55,043 bases of DNA from the NCBI GenBank assembly GCA_964591275.1, contig CAZQAE010000034.1:1-55043 (forward strand). Direction: 5' to 3'. Positions 8,294-15,741 of this stretch are shown piece by piece. This DNA is from G963674685 sp964591275 (GTDB taxonomy: Bacteria; Lernaellota; Lernaellaia; JACKCT01). The first letter of the stretch is position 1, and each line of letters starts with the position of its first letter. The notes beneath the pieces are model-generated. The model worked only from the letters and a program-made list of their open reading frames with translations, had not been told where the DNA came from and searched no databases. Position numbers and translations under genes: made by a program.

Positions 8294-10708
8294 ATGAAGT
8301 CGATTCACCTTATCATTGTACTGGCGGCGCTATCACTCCTGATGTCTCCGGCTGGCGCTTTGGCCGAGCAACCCGGAACCGGCGTGCTGAAAGTTCTGAC
8401 AAAAGGATCGGAAGATGTGGAAGTGCCGTTGAAGCACACTTCCGTCGAGGCCAAGATCGCGGGCTTCGTGGCTCGCGTCACCGTCACGCAGACTTTCGTC
8501 AATCCCTTCAAAAATCCGATTGAAGCGGTGTACGTTTTCCCCATGCCCCACGAGGCTGCGGTGGACGACATGACCATGAAGATCGGCAAGCGCGTCATCA
8601 AGGGCGTCATCAAAAAGCGCGAGGAGGCCCGAAAAATTTACGAGCAGGCTAAAAAGGAAGGTAAGACAGCTTCGCTTTTGGATCAGGAGCGGTCCAACAT
8701 TTTCACGCAGCGCGTGGCCAACATCCTTCCCGGCGACAACATCGAAATACAAATCTCTTATGTCGAAGTGTTGGAATACGAGGAGGGCGAGTACGAATTT
8801 GTCTTTCCCATGGTCGTCGGTCCGCGTTATATCCCCGGACACGCCGTCGGCAAAAGCGGCGGCGGCTGGGCGCCGGATACTTCCCGCGTGCCCGACGCAT
8901 CGAAGATCACGCCGCCGGTCCTGAAGCCGGGGCAGCGTAGCGGCCACGACATCGACCTAACCGTCAGGCTGGACGCCGGCATCCCCTTTTATCACCTGCG
9001 CTCCACCTCCCACGAGATCAATGTGAAAACCAAGGGCCAGCAAAAAGCGACCGTCACGCTCAAAGCTTTCGACACTATCCCCAATAAGGATTTGATACTG
9101 CGTTATAAGGTGCTGGGCGATGCACCCGAGTTCGGGTCGCTCACCTACACGAAGGACGGCCAGGGGCATTTCCTTCTCGCCCTGGCGCCCAAAGCAAATT
9201 ATTCCAAAAAGGAAATCGGACTGCGGGAGATTTTCTTCGTGGTCGATTCCTCCGGCAGCCAGCGAGGCGATCCCCTGGTCAAATCAAAAGAGGCCGTGAA
9301 ACGCGCGCTCAAGGGCCTGCGGCCAAGCGATACATTCCAGGTTTACGATTTCAACGACATTGTCACTTCCATGTCGCCCTCCACCGTCCCTGCGACGCCC
9401 ACAAATATCCGAGACGCCCTCAAGTTCGTGGATCAGATTCAGGCGCGCGGCGGCACGCGCATGCTGCCGGTGATCCAGACGGCGCTGAATCTGCCGCCGG
9501 ACCCAAAGCGCCTGCGAATCGTTTTCATGACCACGGACGGCTTCATCGGCAACGAAGTTGAGATCATTAAGGAGATTCACGACAGCCTGGGCGATGCGCG
9601 ACTCTTTTCCCTGGGCGTTGGCTCCTCGGTAAACCGATACCTTCTGGACCGCATGGCGCAAGAGGGCAAAGGCTTCGTGCAGTTCGTGCGGCAAGACGAG
9701 CCGACAAAGGAAGTGGTGGAAAATTTCCACAAACGCATCGCCACGCCGGTGATGACCGACATCGAGATCGACTGGGGCGGACTGCGTGTGAAGGATGTGT
9801 ATCCCGAACGCGTACCGGACCTTTTCGCCGGACGGCCCCTGGTGATTCACGGCAGGTTCGACAAGCCGGGCGAAGGCACGGTCAGGCTACTCGGCAAGCT
9901 CGGAAAAAAGAGCGGCGAAATATCCGCGGAAGTTAAGTTCCCCGCAAAAGACGGCGGCTATGACAGCCTGGGCACGCTGTGGGCGCGGGCGAAGATCGAA
10001 AAGCTTATGGCCGAGATCGAACGCGGCCGGGGAGGAAACGAACTGGTCGAACAAGTGACGAATATCGGTTTGGAATATCGGCTCATGACCAAATACACGA
10101 GCTTCGTGGCCGTTGAGGAAAAAGTGCGCAACGTAGGTGGCAAGCAACAGACCGTGCAGGTCCCCGTGGAGATGCCCGAAGGCGTATCCTACGAAGGAGT
10201 GTTCGGTGAAGAAATGGAAGTCACGCGACAAATGATGCATTCAAAATCTGTTGGCGGCAGCGCAAGCGGGGCGATAATGGCGATGAGTAATGCTCCGGCG
10301 TTCGCGCCGAAGTCCGCAATGAAGAAATCGAGATCAGGCTTGGGCGCAAGCGCTGACCTTATGGACGTACCAGAGTCGACAATGTCCGGCGAAAAGCACA
10401 GTCGTATTCCCAGGCTTGATCCCGTGGCTTTCCTGGGCATCTCGAACGAAGCCCCCTACAGGCAGGCCCTGCAGCAGAACTTCGGCAAGGCCATCGGCAA
10501 AAAGCTCGACGGCATCAAGTGGCCCAAGGGCAAACAGATGATGGTGCGCCTGGTCTTGAATGCAAACGGCGGCGTTAAGAAGGTCGAATTTGTGAAAGAC
10601 GATACCGGCAACGCAAAGATCAAGGCGATCATCGCAAAAGCCCTGAAATCCTTGAAATTCAAAGCGCCGGGTCGCGAAGCAGCGCTCGTATTCTTCCTGC
10701 GCTTCTGA
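8294..10708 (+). CDS. Secreted VIT / von Willebrand factor A protein with TonB-like C-terminal domain
   Basis: This protein of about 804 residues starts with a signal peptide (KSIHLIIVLAALSLLMSP, then AGALAEQ). A VIT domain (inter-alpha-trypsin inhibitor type) covers about residues 40-180, with VTQTFVNPFKNPIEAVYVFP and KKREEARKIYEQAKKEGK. A VWA domain follows with an intact MIDAS: VVDSSGSQRG, GGTRM and TTDGFIGNE. The last 80 residues (MVRLVLNANGGVKKVEF...LKSLKFK) resemble the TonB/AgmX C-terminal fold. The ATG at 8294 is seven bases after AAAGGA; another ATG at 8288 is too close. There is no C-terminal sorting helix, so it is probably periplasmic or surface-held by contacts. Expected role: metal-dependent adhesion or protein binding in the envelope. 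Confidence 0.88.
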   Translation: MKSIHLIIVLAALSLLMSPAGALAEQPGTGVLKVLTKGSEDVEVPLKHTSVEAKIAGFVARVTVTQTFVNPFKNPIEAVYVFPMPHEAAVDDMTMKIGKRVIKGVIKKREEARKIYEQAKKEGKTASLLDQERSNIFTQRVANILPGDNIEIQISYVEVLEYEEGEYEFVFPMVVGPRYIPGHAVGKSGGGWAPDTSRVPDASKITPPVLKPGQRSGHDIDLTVRLDAGIPFYHLRSTSHEINVKTKGQQKATVTLKAFDTIPNKDLILRYKVLGDAPEFGSLTYTKDGQGHFLLALAPKANYSKKEIGLREIFFVVDSSGSQRGDPLVKSKEAVKRALKGLRPSDTFQVYDFNDIVTSMSPSTVPATPTNIRDALKFVDQIQARGGTRMLPVIQTALNLPPDPKRLRIVFMTTDGFIGNEVEIIKEIHDSLGDARLFSLGVGSSVNRYLLDRMAQEGKGFVQFVRQDEPTKEVVENFHKRIATPVMTDIEIDWGGLRVKDVYPERVPDLFAGRPLVIHGRFDKPGEGTVRLLGKLGKKSGEISAEVKFPAKDGGYDSLGTLWARAKIEKLMAEIERGRGGNELVEQVTNIGLEYRLMTKYTSFVAVEEKVRNVGGKQQTVQVPVEMPEGVSYEGVFGEEMEVTRQMMHSKSVGGSASGAIMAMSNAPAFAPKSAMKKSRSGLGASADLMDVPESTMSGEKHSRIPRLDPVAFLGISNEAPYRQALQQNFGKAIGKKLDGIKWPKGKQMMVRLVLNANGGVKKVEFVKDDTGNAKIKAIIAKALKSLKFKAPGREAALVFFLRF

Positions 10709-10789
10709 GAATAATAACCATGAAACACATCCGGGGCGGTCGCCATGGCTGCCTTCGGATTTCGCTTGCAACCGATGTATTATCTGTAG

Positions 10790-11192
10790 CTATTCCAATT
10801 CCAGCCAGGCGAGGAATTGTCGAATCGTGCCGCAAGGTTTTCTGCGATTCCAAAGGGCGATCTTTTTTCGAAATGCCTGGTCGGCTTTGAAAAGCAGACG
10901 AGCGTTTCGGACGAGCATTTTTTCCTTTTCCGGAGCATTGACGCCGCTGGCGACGCAGTCTTTGACACGCTCCTGCATCTCGACATCCATCTCGCCAAGA
11001 TCATCGCTAAACTCAAAATCGTAGGGGGAAATGCGACACGCACGCGGGCGATGCCGGTGTTTTTTGTGATGTCGCGCACGTCATCTTCATTCAGCATTCA
11101 GCATTCAGCGGAATGATCGGTTCCACGCAACAGGTTCCGCAACGACCGCATCCGACAGTATTTTTTTCAGGTGGCTTTTTGCGCTTTGTCAT
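10790..11192 (-). pseudogene. Broken YkgJ-family Cys-cluster (CxxCxxCC) gene, copy 1
   Basis: From the ATG at 11192 the frame reads TKRKKPPEKNTVGCGRCGTCCVEPIIPLN. The CGRCGTCC cluster is the iron/zinc-chelating signature of YkgJ-type proteins. The frame is then lost in a 7-bp tandem repeat (ATTCAGC three times on the plus strand, about 11089-11109). The middle continues in a second frame as EDDVRDITKNTGIARVRV. After a second shift near a C5 run at about 11031 it continues in a third frame as ISPYDFEFSDDLGEMDVEMQ, to the stop at 10790. Two frameshifts in one short gene point to a pseudogene unless the sequence is wrong. A shorter ORF from 10990 covers only the C-terminal part. Confidence 0.72.
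11089..11109. repeat. 7-bp tandem repeat, ATTCAGC x3
   Basis: Three exact copies of ATTCAGC lie inside the broken YkgJ-type gene. A single copy would keep the N-terminal and middle parts of that gene in one frame; three copies put a stop in the reading frame. Confidence 0.85.
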
Positions 11193-11348
11193 TTATTTTT
11201 CTCTGAGTATTTTTTCGCCGCCGCCGAGTCGGTATTGATCGCGCAGTTTTAGAAATATTTTCTAGCTCGCGCAAGATGTATTGTGATGCGATTTGCGAGG
11301 CTATTTTAATTGAGGTCGTTTTCAAGGGGATTTTCTGATTTTCCTTGC

Positions 11349-11440
11349 AGGCAAACCCATCATCAACCTTGTCATTTCGACTAAGAGTGTAGCTTTTGGG
11401 GAGAAATCCCTCAAATCATTGCAACAACCCCACTGTCACC
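11349..11440 (-). repeat. MITE-like repeat, degenerate copy
   Basis: Read on the minus strand this begins GGTGACAGTGGGGTTGTTG, one mismatch from the left end of the element at 13041. It contains GGGATTTCTCCC and then CGAAATGACAAGG, matching internal parts of that element. It continues into AAGGTTGATGATGGGTTTGCC, which recurs at 13622-13650. The other terminal repeat is not seen, so this copy is partial. AT-rich sequence follows at 11441-11475. Confidence 0.55.
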
Positions 11441-11483
11441 TAATATAACCAATATACTAATATATAATATACTCGGAAGTACC

Positions 11484-11676
11484 TCATCGGCATTTGATGC
11501 CGAAAGTGCCCGCGAACGCGTCCGGATCGCCCTGGGCCCGATCAATGCAGTTGTCGATGTTGAAGGGGACGAAGCCGTCGATCGTCATGACGTCCATTCG
11601 GCAGGTTCCAGCCTCGTATAATTCGATCCGAGACGGGGAATCGGCGATGCCGACACGCGAGATGAGCAGCCGGGCG
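11484..11676 (-). pseudogene. Orphan coding scrap (C-terminal fragment?)
   Basis: Downstream of the methyltransferase, in another frame, an open stretch reads GIADSPSRIELYEAGTC and then DGFVPFNIDNCIDRAQGDP, ending GTFGIKCR with a TGA at 11484. The composition looks protein-like, but there is no start with a ribosome site and no recognised family. It may be the tail of a lost gene or of a longer methyltransferase version. Confidence is low. Confidence 0.25.
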
Positions 11677-12585
11677 CTACGGTTTCCTGAATTCCCAGTG
11701 GTAAAAGGGACGGCGCAACGTGTCGCCGATCTCGATCACTTCCACCTTGAACGAGCGCAGGCCCAAAAGGTCGAAAGTCCTGACAACCGTTTCCGGAAAT
11801 TCCGGCGGGAAATGGGGCATTTTTTCATGAAAGATGTGGAAACGCCCGCCTGATTTCAACGCCACCACAATGGATTGCAGACACCGGTTCGCTTTTTTCG
11901 TCTCGGGATCGCCCATGAAAATCGGCGTATTGAGAAGGAACAGCACATCGGTGGATTCAGGCGCCAGGGTGATATTGTTCATGGTGGACAATACCGGCAC
12001 GATTCTCTCTTTCCCAGGCAACCCGGAGTTTTCCAAAAGAAACCGGAAAAAATCCAGCGCGGCGGCGGCGATGTCCACCGCATACAGGCGCGCGAAAGGA
12101 TAGCCCTTTTCCAGAAGCATGATCTCGAAAGGCCCCGTCCCCGCGCCAACATCCGCCACCACGTCCGTCGGCTTCAATTCGAGCGCGGCGGCCATTTCAG
12201 GGGCGGTGCTGGATATCGCGAACAACGGCGTCAGCGACTGTTTTTTCTCGACGGCCTCCAGAAAGACCCGCTTGTACTGGGCAACCTGTTCCACCGTCGG
12301 CTCCGGGGTGAAACATCCCGGCAGCTTTTCCGGGGCGTCAGGGTCCTTGCCGACGGGGTTTCCCTCGCCGCGATCCCCCTGGGCGGGAGAAAACTGGGGG
12401 CGCGAGGCGGTCGGCAACGGCGGCGATCCGGGCGTGCTTGGGACGGATTCCGGCGTCGCTTTTCCGCAACCCGAAAGGAAGGCCCCGACCGTCATCAGCA
12501 CGGCCACGAAAAAGATCGGGAGAGCCGGCCCAAAGGCCGCTCCTCTCCTCGTGATCCGCGCACCGGATATGCGCCCCAGCGACAT
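11677..12585 (-). CDS. Lipoprotein with class I SAM-methyltransferase domain
   Basis: The first ~40 residues read MSLGRISGARITRRG, then PALPIFFVAVLMTVGAFLSGC, a signal peptide with lipobox LSGC, then a Pro/Ser/Gly-rich linker. From about residue 130 a Rossmann-type methyltransferase domain follows. Motif I is VVADVGAGTGPFE, an acidic loop is LYAVDI, and STDVLFLLNTPIF fits motif IV. The domain resembles small-molecule methyltransferases. A SAM enzyme on the outer side of the membrane is odd because SAM is cytoplasmic. Either the domain has lost or changed its role, or the N-terminus is misread. I start at 12585 (AAAGGGAAGGG before ATG); an upstream in-frame extension to 12795 reads across the IS remnant and is not credible. 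Confidence 0.7.
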   Translation of the reverse strand: MSLGRISGARITRRGAAFGPALPIFFVAVLMTVGAFLSGCGKATPESVPSTPGSPPLPTASRPQFSPAQGDRGEGNPVGKDPDAPEKLPGCFTPEPTVEQVAQYKRVFLEAVEKKQSLTPLFAISSTAPEMAAALELKPTDVVADVGAGTGPFEIMLLEKGYPFARLYAVDIAAAALDFFRFLLENSGLPGKERIVPVLSTMNNITLAPESTDVLFLLNTPIFMGDPETKKANRCLQSIVVALKSGGRFHIFHEKMPHFPPEFPETVVRTFDLLGLRSFKVEVIEIGDTLRRPFYHWEFRKP

Positions 12586-12621
12586 CCCTTCCCTTTCCGA
12601 AAAAATATTGCCACACGTTAC

Positions 12622-12999
12622 TGACCTGACCCCGATAGTGACACCACTCATTGTGGTAGTCTTAGACCAGCCGCTTGGAGGCGAGCCCCTCCAAAAGGCT
12701 CGTCGCCGACAAGCGGCAATGCAATCGATTCTGGCGCTGGAGACCGAAACTTCAAAGCACTGTGAGGGCGGATCGTATTGCATTCCTGCCGCCACCTTTC
12801 TATCAGAACCTGCGCGTGCATCAGCGTATCAAAAAGCTCACAATTGAGCAATTCATCTCTCAGTTTTCCGTTATAGCTTTCCACGTAACCGTTTTCCCAG
12901 GGGCTGCCCGGTTCGATAAACAAAGGCTTCACATTCAAAGTTTTCAGCCAGCCCCTGACAGCCTGCGCCGTAAATTCTGATCCGCTGTCGCTTCGAATA
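12622..12999 (-). mobile_element. IS3-family insertion sequence remnant (right end)
   Basis: The frame from about 12999 to 12648 encodes the C-terminal part of an IS3-family OrfB (DDE/rve) transposase. SDSGSEFTAQAVRGWL carries a catalytic Asp region. GSPWENGYVESYNGKLRDEL carries the catalytic Glu, and NTIRPHSAL is the end motif. The frame ends at 12648 and is followed by TGACCTGACCCCGATAGTG (12622-12640), a typical IS3-type terminal repeat. The first two thirds of the element, including the first Asp and OrfA, are gone; the break is near 13000, at AT-rich sequence. It sits 37 bp upstream of the lipoprotein methyltransferase start. Confidence 0.85.
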
Positions 13000-13040
13000 G
13001 AAAATTACAAAATTAAAAATTGGGAAAATGGGCAAAAATT

Positions 13041-13233
13041 GGTGACAGTGGGGCTGTTGAAAAACGCCCTTCGGAGAGGAAAAGCCGCGTTGTCATATCG
13101 AGAAAGTTCGAAGGACGAGTCGCGAAATCCCTTCAAAAACAGATGCTTAAGGGATTCCTCCATTTCGCTTCGCTGCAGTCGGAATGACAAGAATTGCGCC
13201 ATATCCGACTTTTTCAACAGCCCCACAATCACC
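13041..13233. mobile_element. MITE-like element with 24-bp terminal inverted repeats
   Basis: The ends match as inverted repeats: GGTGACAGTGGGGCTGTTG at 13041-13059 pairs with CAACAGCCCCACAATCACC at 13215-13233. The core GTGGGGCTGTTGAAAAA (13048-13064) is a perfect 17-bp repeat of 13210-13226. The 193-bp interior has no gene. It includes TTGTCATATCGAGAAAG, AAGGGATTCCTCCATTTCGC and TCGGAATGACAAG, the last like a very common bacterial dispersed repeat. A related partial copy lies at 11349-11440. The absent transposase would have to act in trans. Confidence 0.7.
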
Positions 13234-13418
13234 TATTATTACCTATTATTCGCGATATATATACGATATGTCCGATTCATTTTCGACAATTGACCCGGTA
13301 TCTGAAACCGCGTGTCGCAGGGGCTAAATTTTGCGTCGTGTCGGACTTTGTTCAAACTCATTATACGATTGACATAAGAAATCCGAAATGTGCAGAAATG
13401 GGTGGCAAAATACCCGCG

Positions 13419-13625
13419 CTATTCCAATTCCAGCCAGGCAAGGAATTGCCGGATCGTGCCGCGAGGGTTTCTGTGATTTCAAATGGCGATTTTTTTCCGG
13501 TAGGCCTGGTCGGCTTGGAAAAGCTGGCGGCCGTTTCGGACAAGCGTTTTATCCTTTTCCGGCGCTTTGAGTCCTCCGGCGACGCAGTCTTTGACCTGCT
13601 CCTGCACCTCCATGTCCATGTAGGC
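13419..13625 (-). pseudogene. Truncated YkgJ-family fragment, copy 2
   Basis: The frame from 13625 reads MDMEVQEQVKDCVAGG, then APEKDKTLVRNGRQLF, then ADQAYRKKIAI. It is interrupted by TGA at 13479-13481, where copy 1 has a Trp codon. It continues in frame as NHRNPRGTIRQFLAWLELE to the stop at 13419. It matches the C-terminal 67 residues of copy 1 (10790-10990). The Cys-cluster N-terminus is absent. Upstream is the repeat-derived sequence AAGGTTGATAATGGGTTTGCC, so truncation probably went with repeat movement or recombination. Confidence 0.75.
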
Positions 13626-13732
13626 AAACCCATTATCAACCTTATCATTTTAACCGGCGAACTTGAAAAATGATTTCTCGTGACTACTGTGTGAGCCAGG
13701 AAGAGCGAAATGTCGGCGGCGAAGGGGATGCC

Positions 13733-13888
13733 ATGGACAGCGATAAAATCCAAATACTGGAAGAGAAAATCGCCGACCTCAAGGGGCGCATTCCGGCACA
13801 CTCGGTGCGACCTGCGATGATTATGGAACTTGAGGATTTGGAAGAGGAATTGGCGCGCGCCAAGGCGAAAGCCGAGGATGAGAAATGA
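13733..13888 (+). CDS. Small coiled-coil protein, ferredoxin operon
   Basis: This is a 51-residue acidic helical protein with KIQILEEKIADLKGRIPAHS and ELEDLEEELARAKAKAEDE. I place the start at the ATG at 13733, five bases after GAAGGGG, rather than at the in-frame 13670. Small histidine-kinase-like or accessory proteins of this shape (LEEKIxDLKxR-P-HSVxPxMxxELExLEEEL) are common in anaerobes and lie next to ferredoxins. The function is unknown. It overlaps the ferredoxin start by four bases (ATGA), so the two are translationally coupled. Confidence 0.75.
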   Translation: MDSDKIQILEEKIADLKGRIPAHSVRPAMIMELEDLEEELARAKAKAEDEK

Positions 13889-14091
13889 GCAAAGGAGCCG
13901 TGGTCGATTTTAATAAGTGCAATCCCAGCGAATGCACGCAAGGCATATGCCCGGCGGTGGAAGTTTGCCCGCGCAACATTCTCAAGCAGGACGAACCGGG
14001 AGAGCCACCCTACCGCCTGATGCAATGCCCCGCCTGCGGCGATTGCGCCGCCGCTTGCCCACTCAAAGCGATTTTCATCAGTCAAAATTGA
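13885..14091 (+). CDS. Small 4Fe-4S ferredoxin-like protein
   Basis: This is a 68-residue iron-sulfur protein. The second cluster motif is canonical: CPACGDCAAACPLKAI. The first half has a less regular set of cysteines (KCNPSEC, GICPAVEVCP) that could still bind a cluster with the last Cys of the other motif. It is a likely low-potential electron carrier in the cytoplasm. It overlaps the preceding small coiled-coil gene by ATGA. Its partner redox enzyme is not in the window. Confidence 0.85.
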   Translation: MSKGAVVDFNKCNPSECTQGICPAVEVCPRNILKQDEPGEPPYRLMQCPACGDCAAACPLKAIFISQN

Positions 14092-14107
14092 TTATAAAAA
14101 GGCGAGT

Positions 14108-14407
14108 TCAATCCACAAATTCATCGTCCGAAGTATCGTCGTCCGTCATTGTGTCGTCATTGGAGGTATCGTCGTCCGTCATTGTGTCGTCATCGGAGGT
14201 ATCGTCATCCGTCATCGTGTCGTCGTCCGACACCGTGTCGTCATCGGCTGAATCGTCATCCGACGTATCGTCGTCTATTTGCCCCCATTCGTCGTTGTAT
14301 TCTTCAGAGGCCGGAGTTTCGTCAATATCCACGCAGACGCAATTCCAGCACGACGAGGCAATACCGACAAGAGCGATAATCAGAATTTTCATCCACACAC
14401 TTTTCAT
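14108..14407 (-). CDS. Asp/Thr-rich repeat lipoprotein
   Basis: This 99-residue protein starts MKSVWMKILIIALVGIASSC, a lipoprotein signal with Cys at the cleavage site. A short Cys/acidic segment follows, then about 60 residues of DDDT repeats (TSDDDTMTDDDTS...). The tract is encoded by 27- to 30-bp imperfect DNA repeats between about 14115 and 14270. GGAG lies just upstream of the ATG at 14407; an in-frame TTG four codons earlier is less likely. It is probably a lipid-anchored acidic, possibly calcium-binding, surface stalk. It converges with the ferredoxin gene, 16 bp apart. Confidence 0.65.
   Translation of the reverse strand: MKSVWMKILIIALVGIASSCWNCVCVDIDETPASEEYNDEWGQIDDDTSDDDSADDDTVSDDDTMTDDDTSDDDTMTDDDTSNDDTMTDDDTSDDEFVD
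14115..14275. repeat. Imperfect DNA repeats encoding the Asp-rich tract
   Basis: Units like GGAGGTATCGTCGTCCGTC and ATTGTGTCGTCAT alternate at about a 27- to 30-bp period, coding for (T)DDDTSDDDTM on the minus strand. Such tracts can change length by slippage. Confidence 0.7.
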
Positions 14408-14518
14408 CGCGATCTCCAATCTCCCGCTACTTATACTTCATCACTCGAAGCTATGCCACATCCTTCCCCGATTTCATTGGGATTTTACGAACCTTGCAAT
14501 CGGGTCTATACTTTCCAA

Positions 14519-15457
14519 ATGATAATTCGCATTTCTTCATGGAGTTTCAAAGGTGCGGCAACGGTTCTGGTTGTCCTTCTCTGTTTTGCGGGCATTGCGG
14601 CGTGTAAGAGCGATAACGGCGCCGAGGCCGACAATCGACACGAGATTGTGCCGACGCCGGAAAATAAACCCTATGCCTGGTGGCATGCCGACCAAAGAGT
14701 GATATGGCAGCGATACCTCGAAAAGCAGCTAAAAAAGGATATCGCCTGGGCATTAACAAAGCGCAAGCCCGATCTGAAAAACATGGTGAAAATTCCCGCC
14801 GGAGAAACCTTTGTCGGAAGCCGCGAATTTCTCAGAGAGCGAGACCAGGCCCTGCCGGAAGCGAAGGTGCGCGTGAACGGATTTTATATCGACAAAACGG
14901 AAATCACGAACAGGCAATACTCGCAGTGCGTCAAAGATCGCCAGTGTCTGCCGATCGCGCCGGTGGGCCACATGAGCGACTGGGATGCGCCGGATCGCCC
15001 GGCGATTTTAAATCCCTTGGAAGCTTTGCGCTACTGCCTTTGGGCGGGCAAACGGCTTCCGACCGAGAACGAATGGGAGAAAGCGGCGCGCGGAGAAAAG
15101 GGAAGCATGTACCCCTGGGGCGACGAAGCCCCGACTCCGGCGCACGCCAACATATGCGGCGATCAGTGCGTGATGAATTGGGCGGATGCCGCGTGGCACG
15201 ACGGCTACGCTTTCACCTCGCCCGTCGGCGCTTTTCCCGCGGGCGACAGCCCCCAGGGCCTCAAAGATATGTCCGGCAACGTCAAGGAATGGGTTCAAAG
15301 CGCTACCCTGCTTCCAGAAGGGCATTACATTGCCCGCGGCGCGTCATGGTATTCCCACGAGCCACAGCTTGCCGCCGTTTATCGCCAGGTCTGGAGCTCG
15401 CCCATTCGCCTGGACGACAAAGGCGCGCGTTGCGCCGCGGATAGGAAAATGGATTAA
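14519..15457 (+). CDS. Lipoprotein with SUMF1 / formylglycine-generating-enzyme-like domain
   Basis: The N-terminus has a hydrophobic signal ending AGIAACKSD, consistent with lipid attachment at Cys. From about residue 95 the SUMF1 (FGE-sulfatase) fold is evident: MVKIPAGETFVGS, VNGFYIDKTEITNRQY, GKRLPTENEWEKAARG, YPWGDEAP, DMSGNVKEWV, and near the end ARGASWY. Members of this family act as FGEs, as ergothioneine/OvoA-type enzymes or as non-catalytic modules. I do not see the paired active-site cysteines of a true FGE, so catalysis is unproven. The start at 14519 has no clear ribosome site; a longer in-frame reading upstream overlaps the Asp-rich gene on the other strand and is not credible. 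Confidence 0.82.
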   Translation: MIIRISSWSFKGAATVLVVLLCFAGIAACKSDNGAEADNRHEIVPTPENKPYAWWHADQRVIWQRYLEKQLKKDIAWALTKRKPDLKNMVKIPAGETFVGSREFLRERDQALPEAKVRVNGFYIDKTEITNRQYSQCVKDRQCLPIAPVGHMSDWDAPDRPAILNPLEALRYCLWAGKRLPTENEWEKAARGEKGSMYPWGDEAPTPAHANICGDQCVMNWADAAWHDGYAFTSPVGAFPAGDSPQGLKDMSGNVKEWVQSATLLPEGHYIARGASWYSHEPQLAAVYRQVWSSPIRLDDKGARCAADRKMD

Positions 15458-15662
15458 TAATGTTATTTCATGTGTCAGATGTTGGCACTTCAGGTTAACG
15501 ATTGGCGTGCAATATAAAAGGTGACGATTTGCCGCCCGTAGAGCTGCACAATGACAAGTTTTTTAGCCTAAACTGCTTTTGCGCAAATTTTTATTACGGA
15601 AAAACTGTTTAAGTTTTCTTAAAGAAAATGGGTTGCTTTTTTTGCACACCAAAAAATAGTTC

Positions 15663-15694
15663 TTGACATTTCCGGGCGGGGGGCAACATATAAC
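15663..15694 (+). promoter_or_regulatory. Possible sigma-70 promoter of the DUF6345-type operon
   Basis: TTGACA at 15663-15668 is a perfect -35. TATAAC at 15689-15694 is a good -10, but the 20-base spacer is long; CATATA gives 18. It lies in an AT-rich gap 48 bp before the GTG start at 15742. Confidence 0.45.
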
Positions 15695-15741
15695 TGTTAT
15701 TTGTTTTGCGAGAAGCAACCAATTTTTTCGGGAGGTTGAAA

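Noticed and set aside
11875..12624. 249-residue plus-strand ORF rich in Arg
   Set aside because: Antisense to the lipoprotein methyltransferase; Arg-rich shadow.
13670..13732. Upstream extension of the small coiled-coil gene
   Set aside because: No ribosome site at 13670; the ATG at 13733 has GAAGGGG at good spacing and fits the family length.
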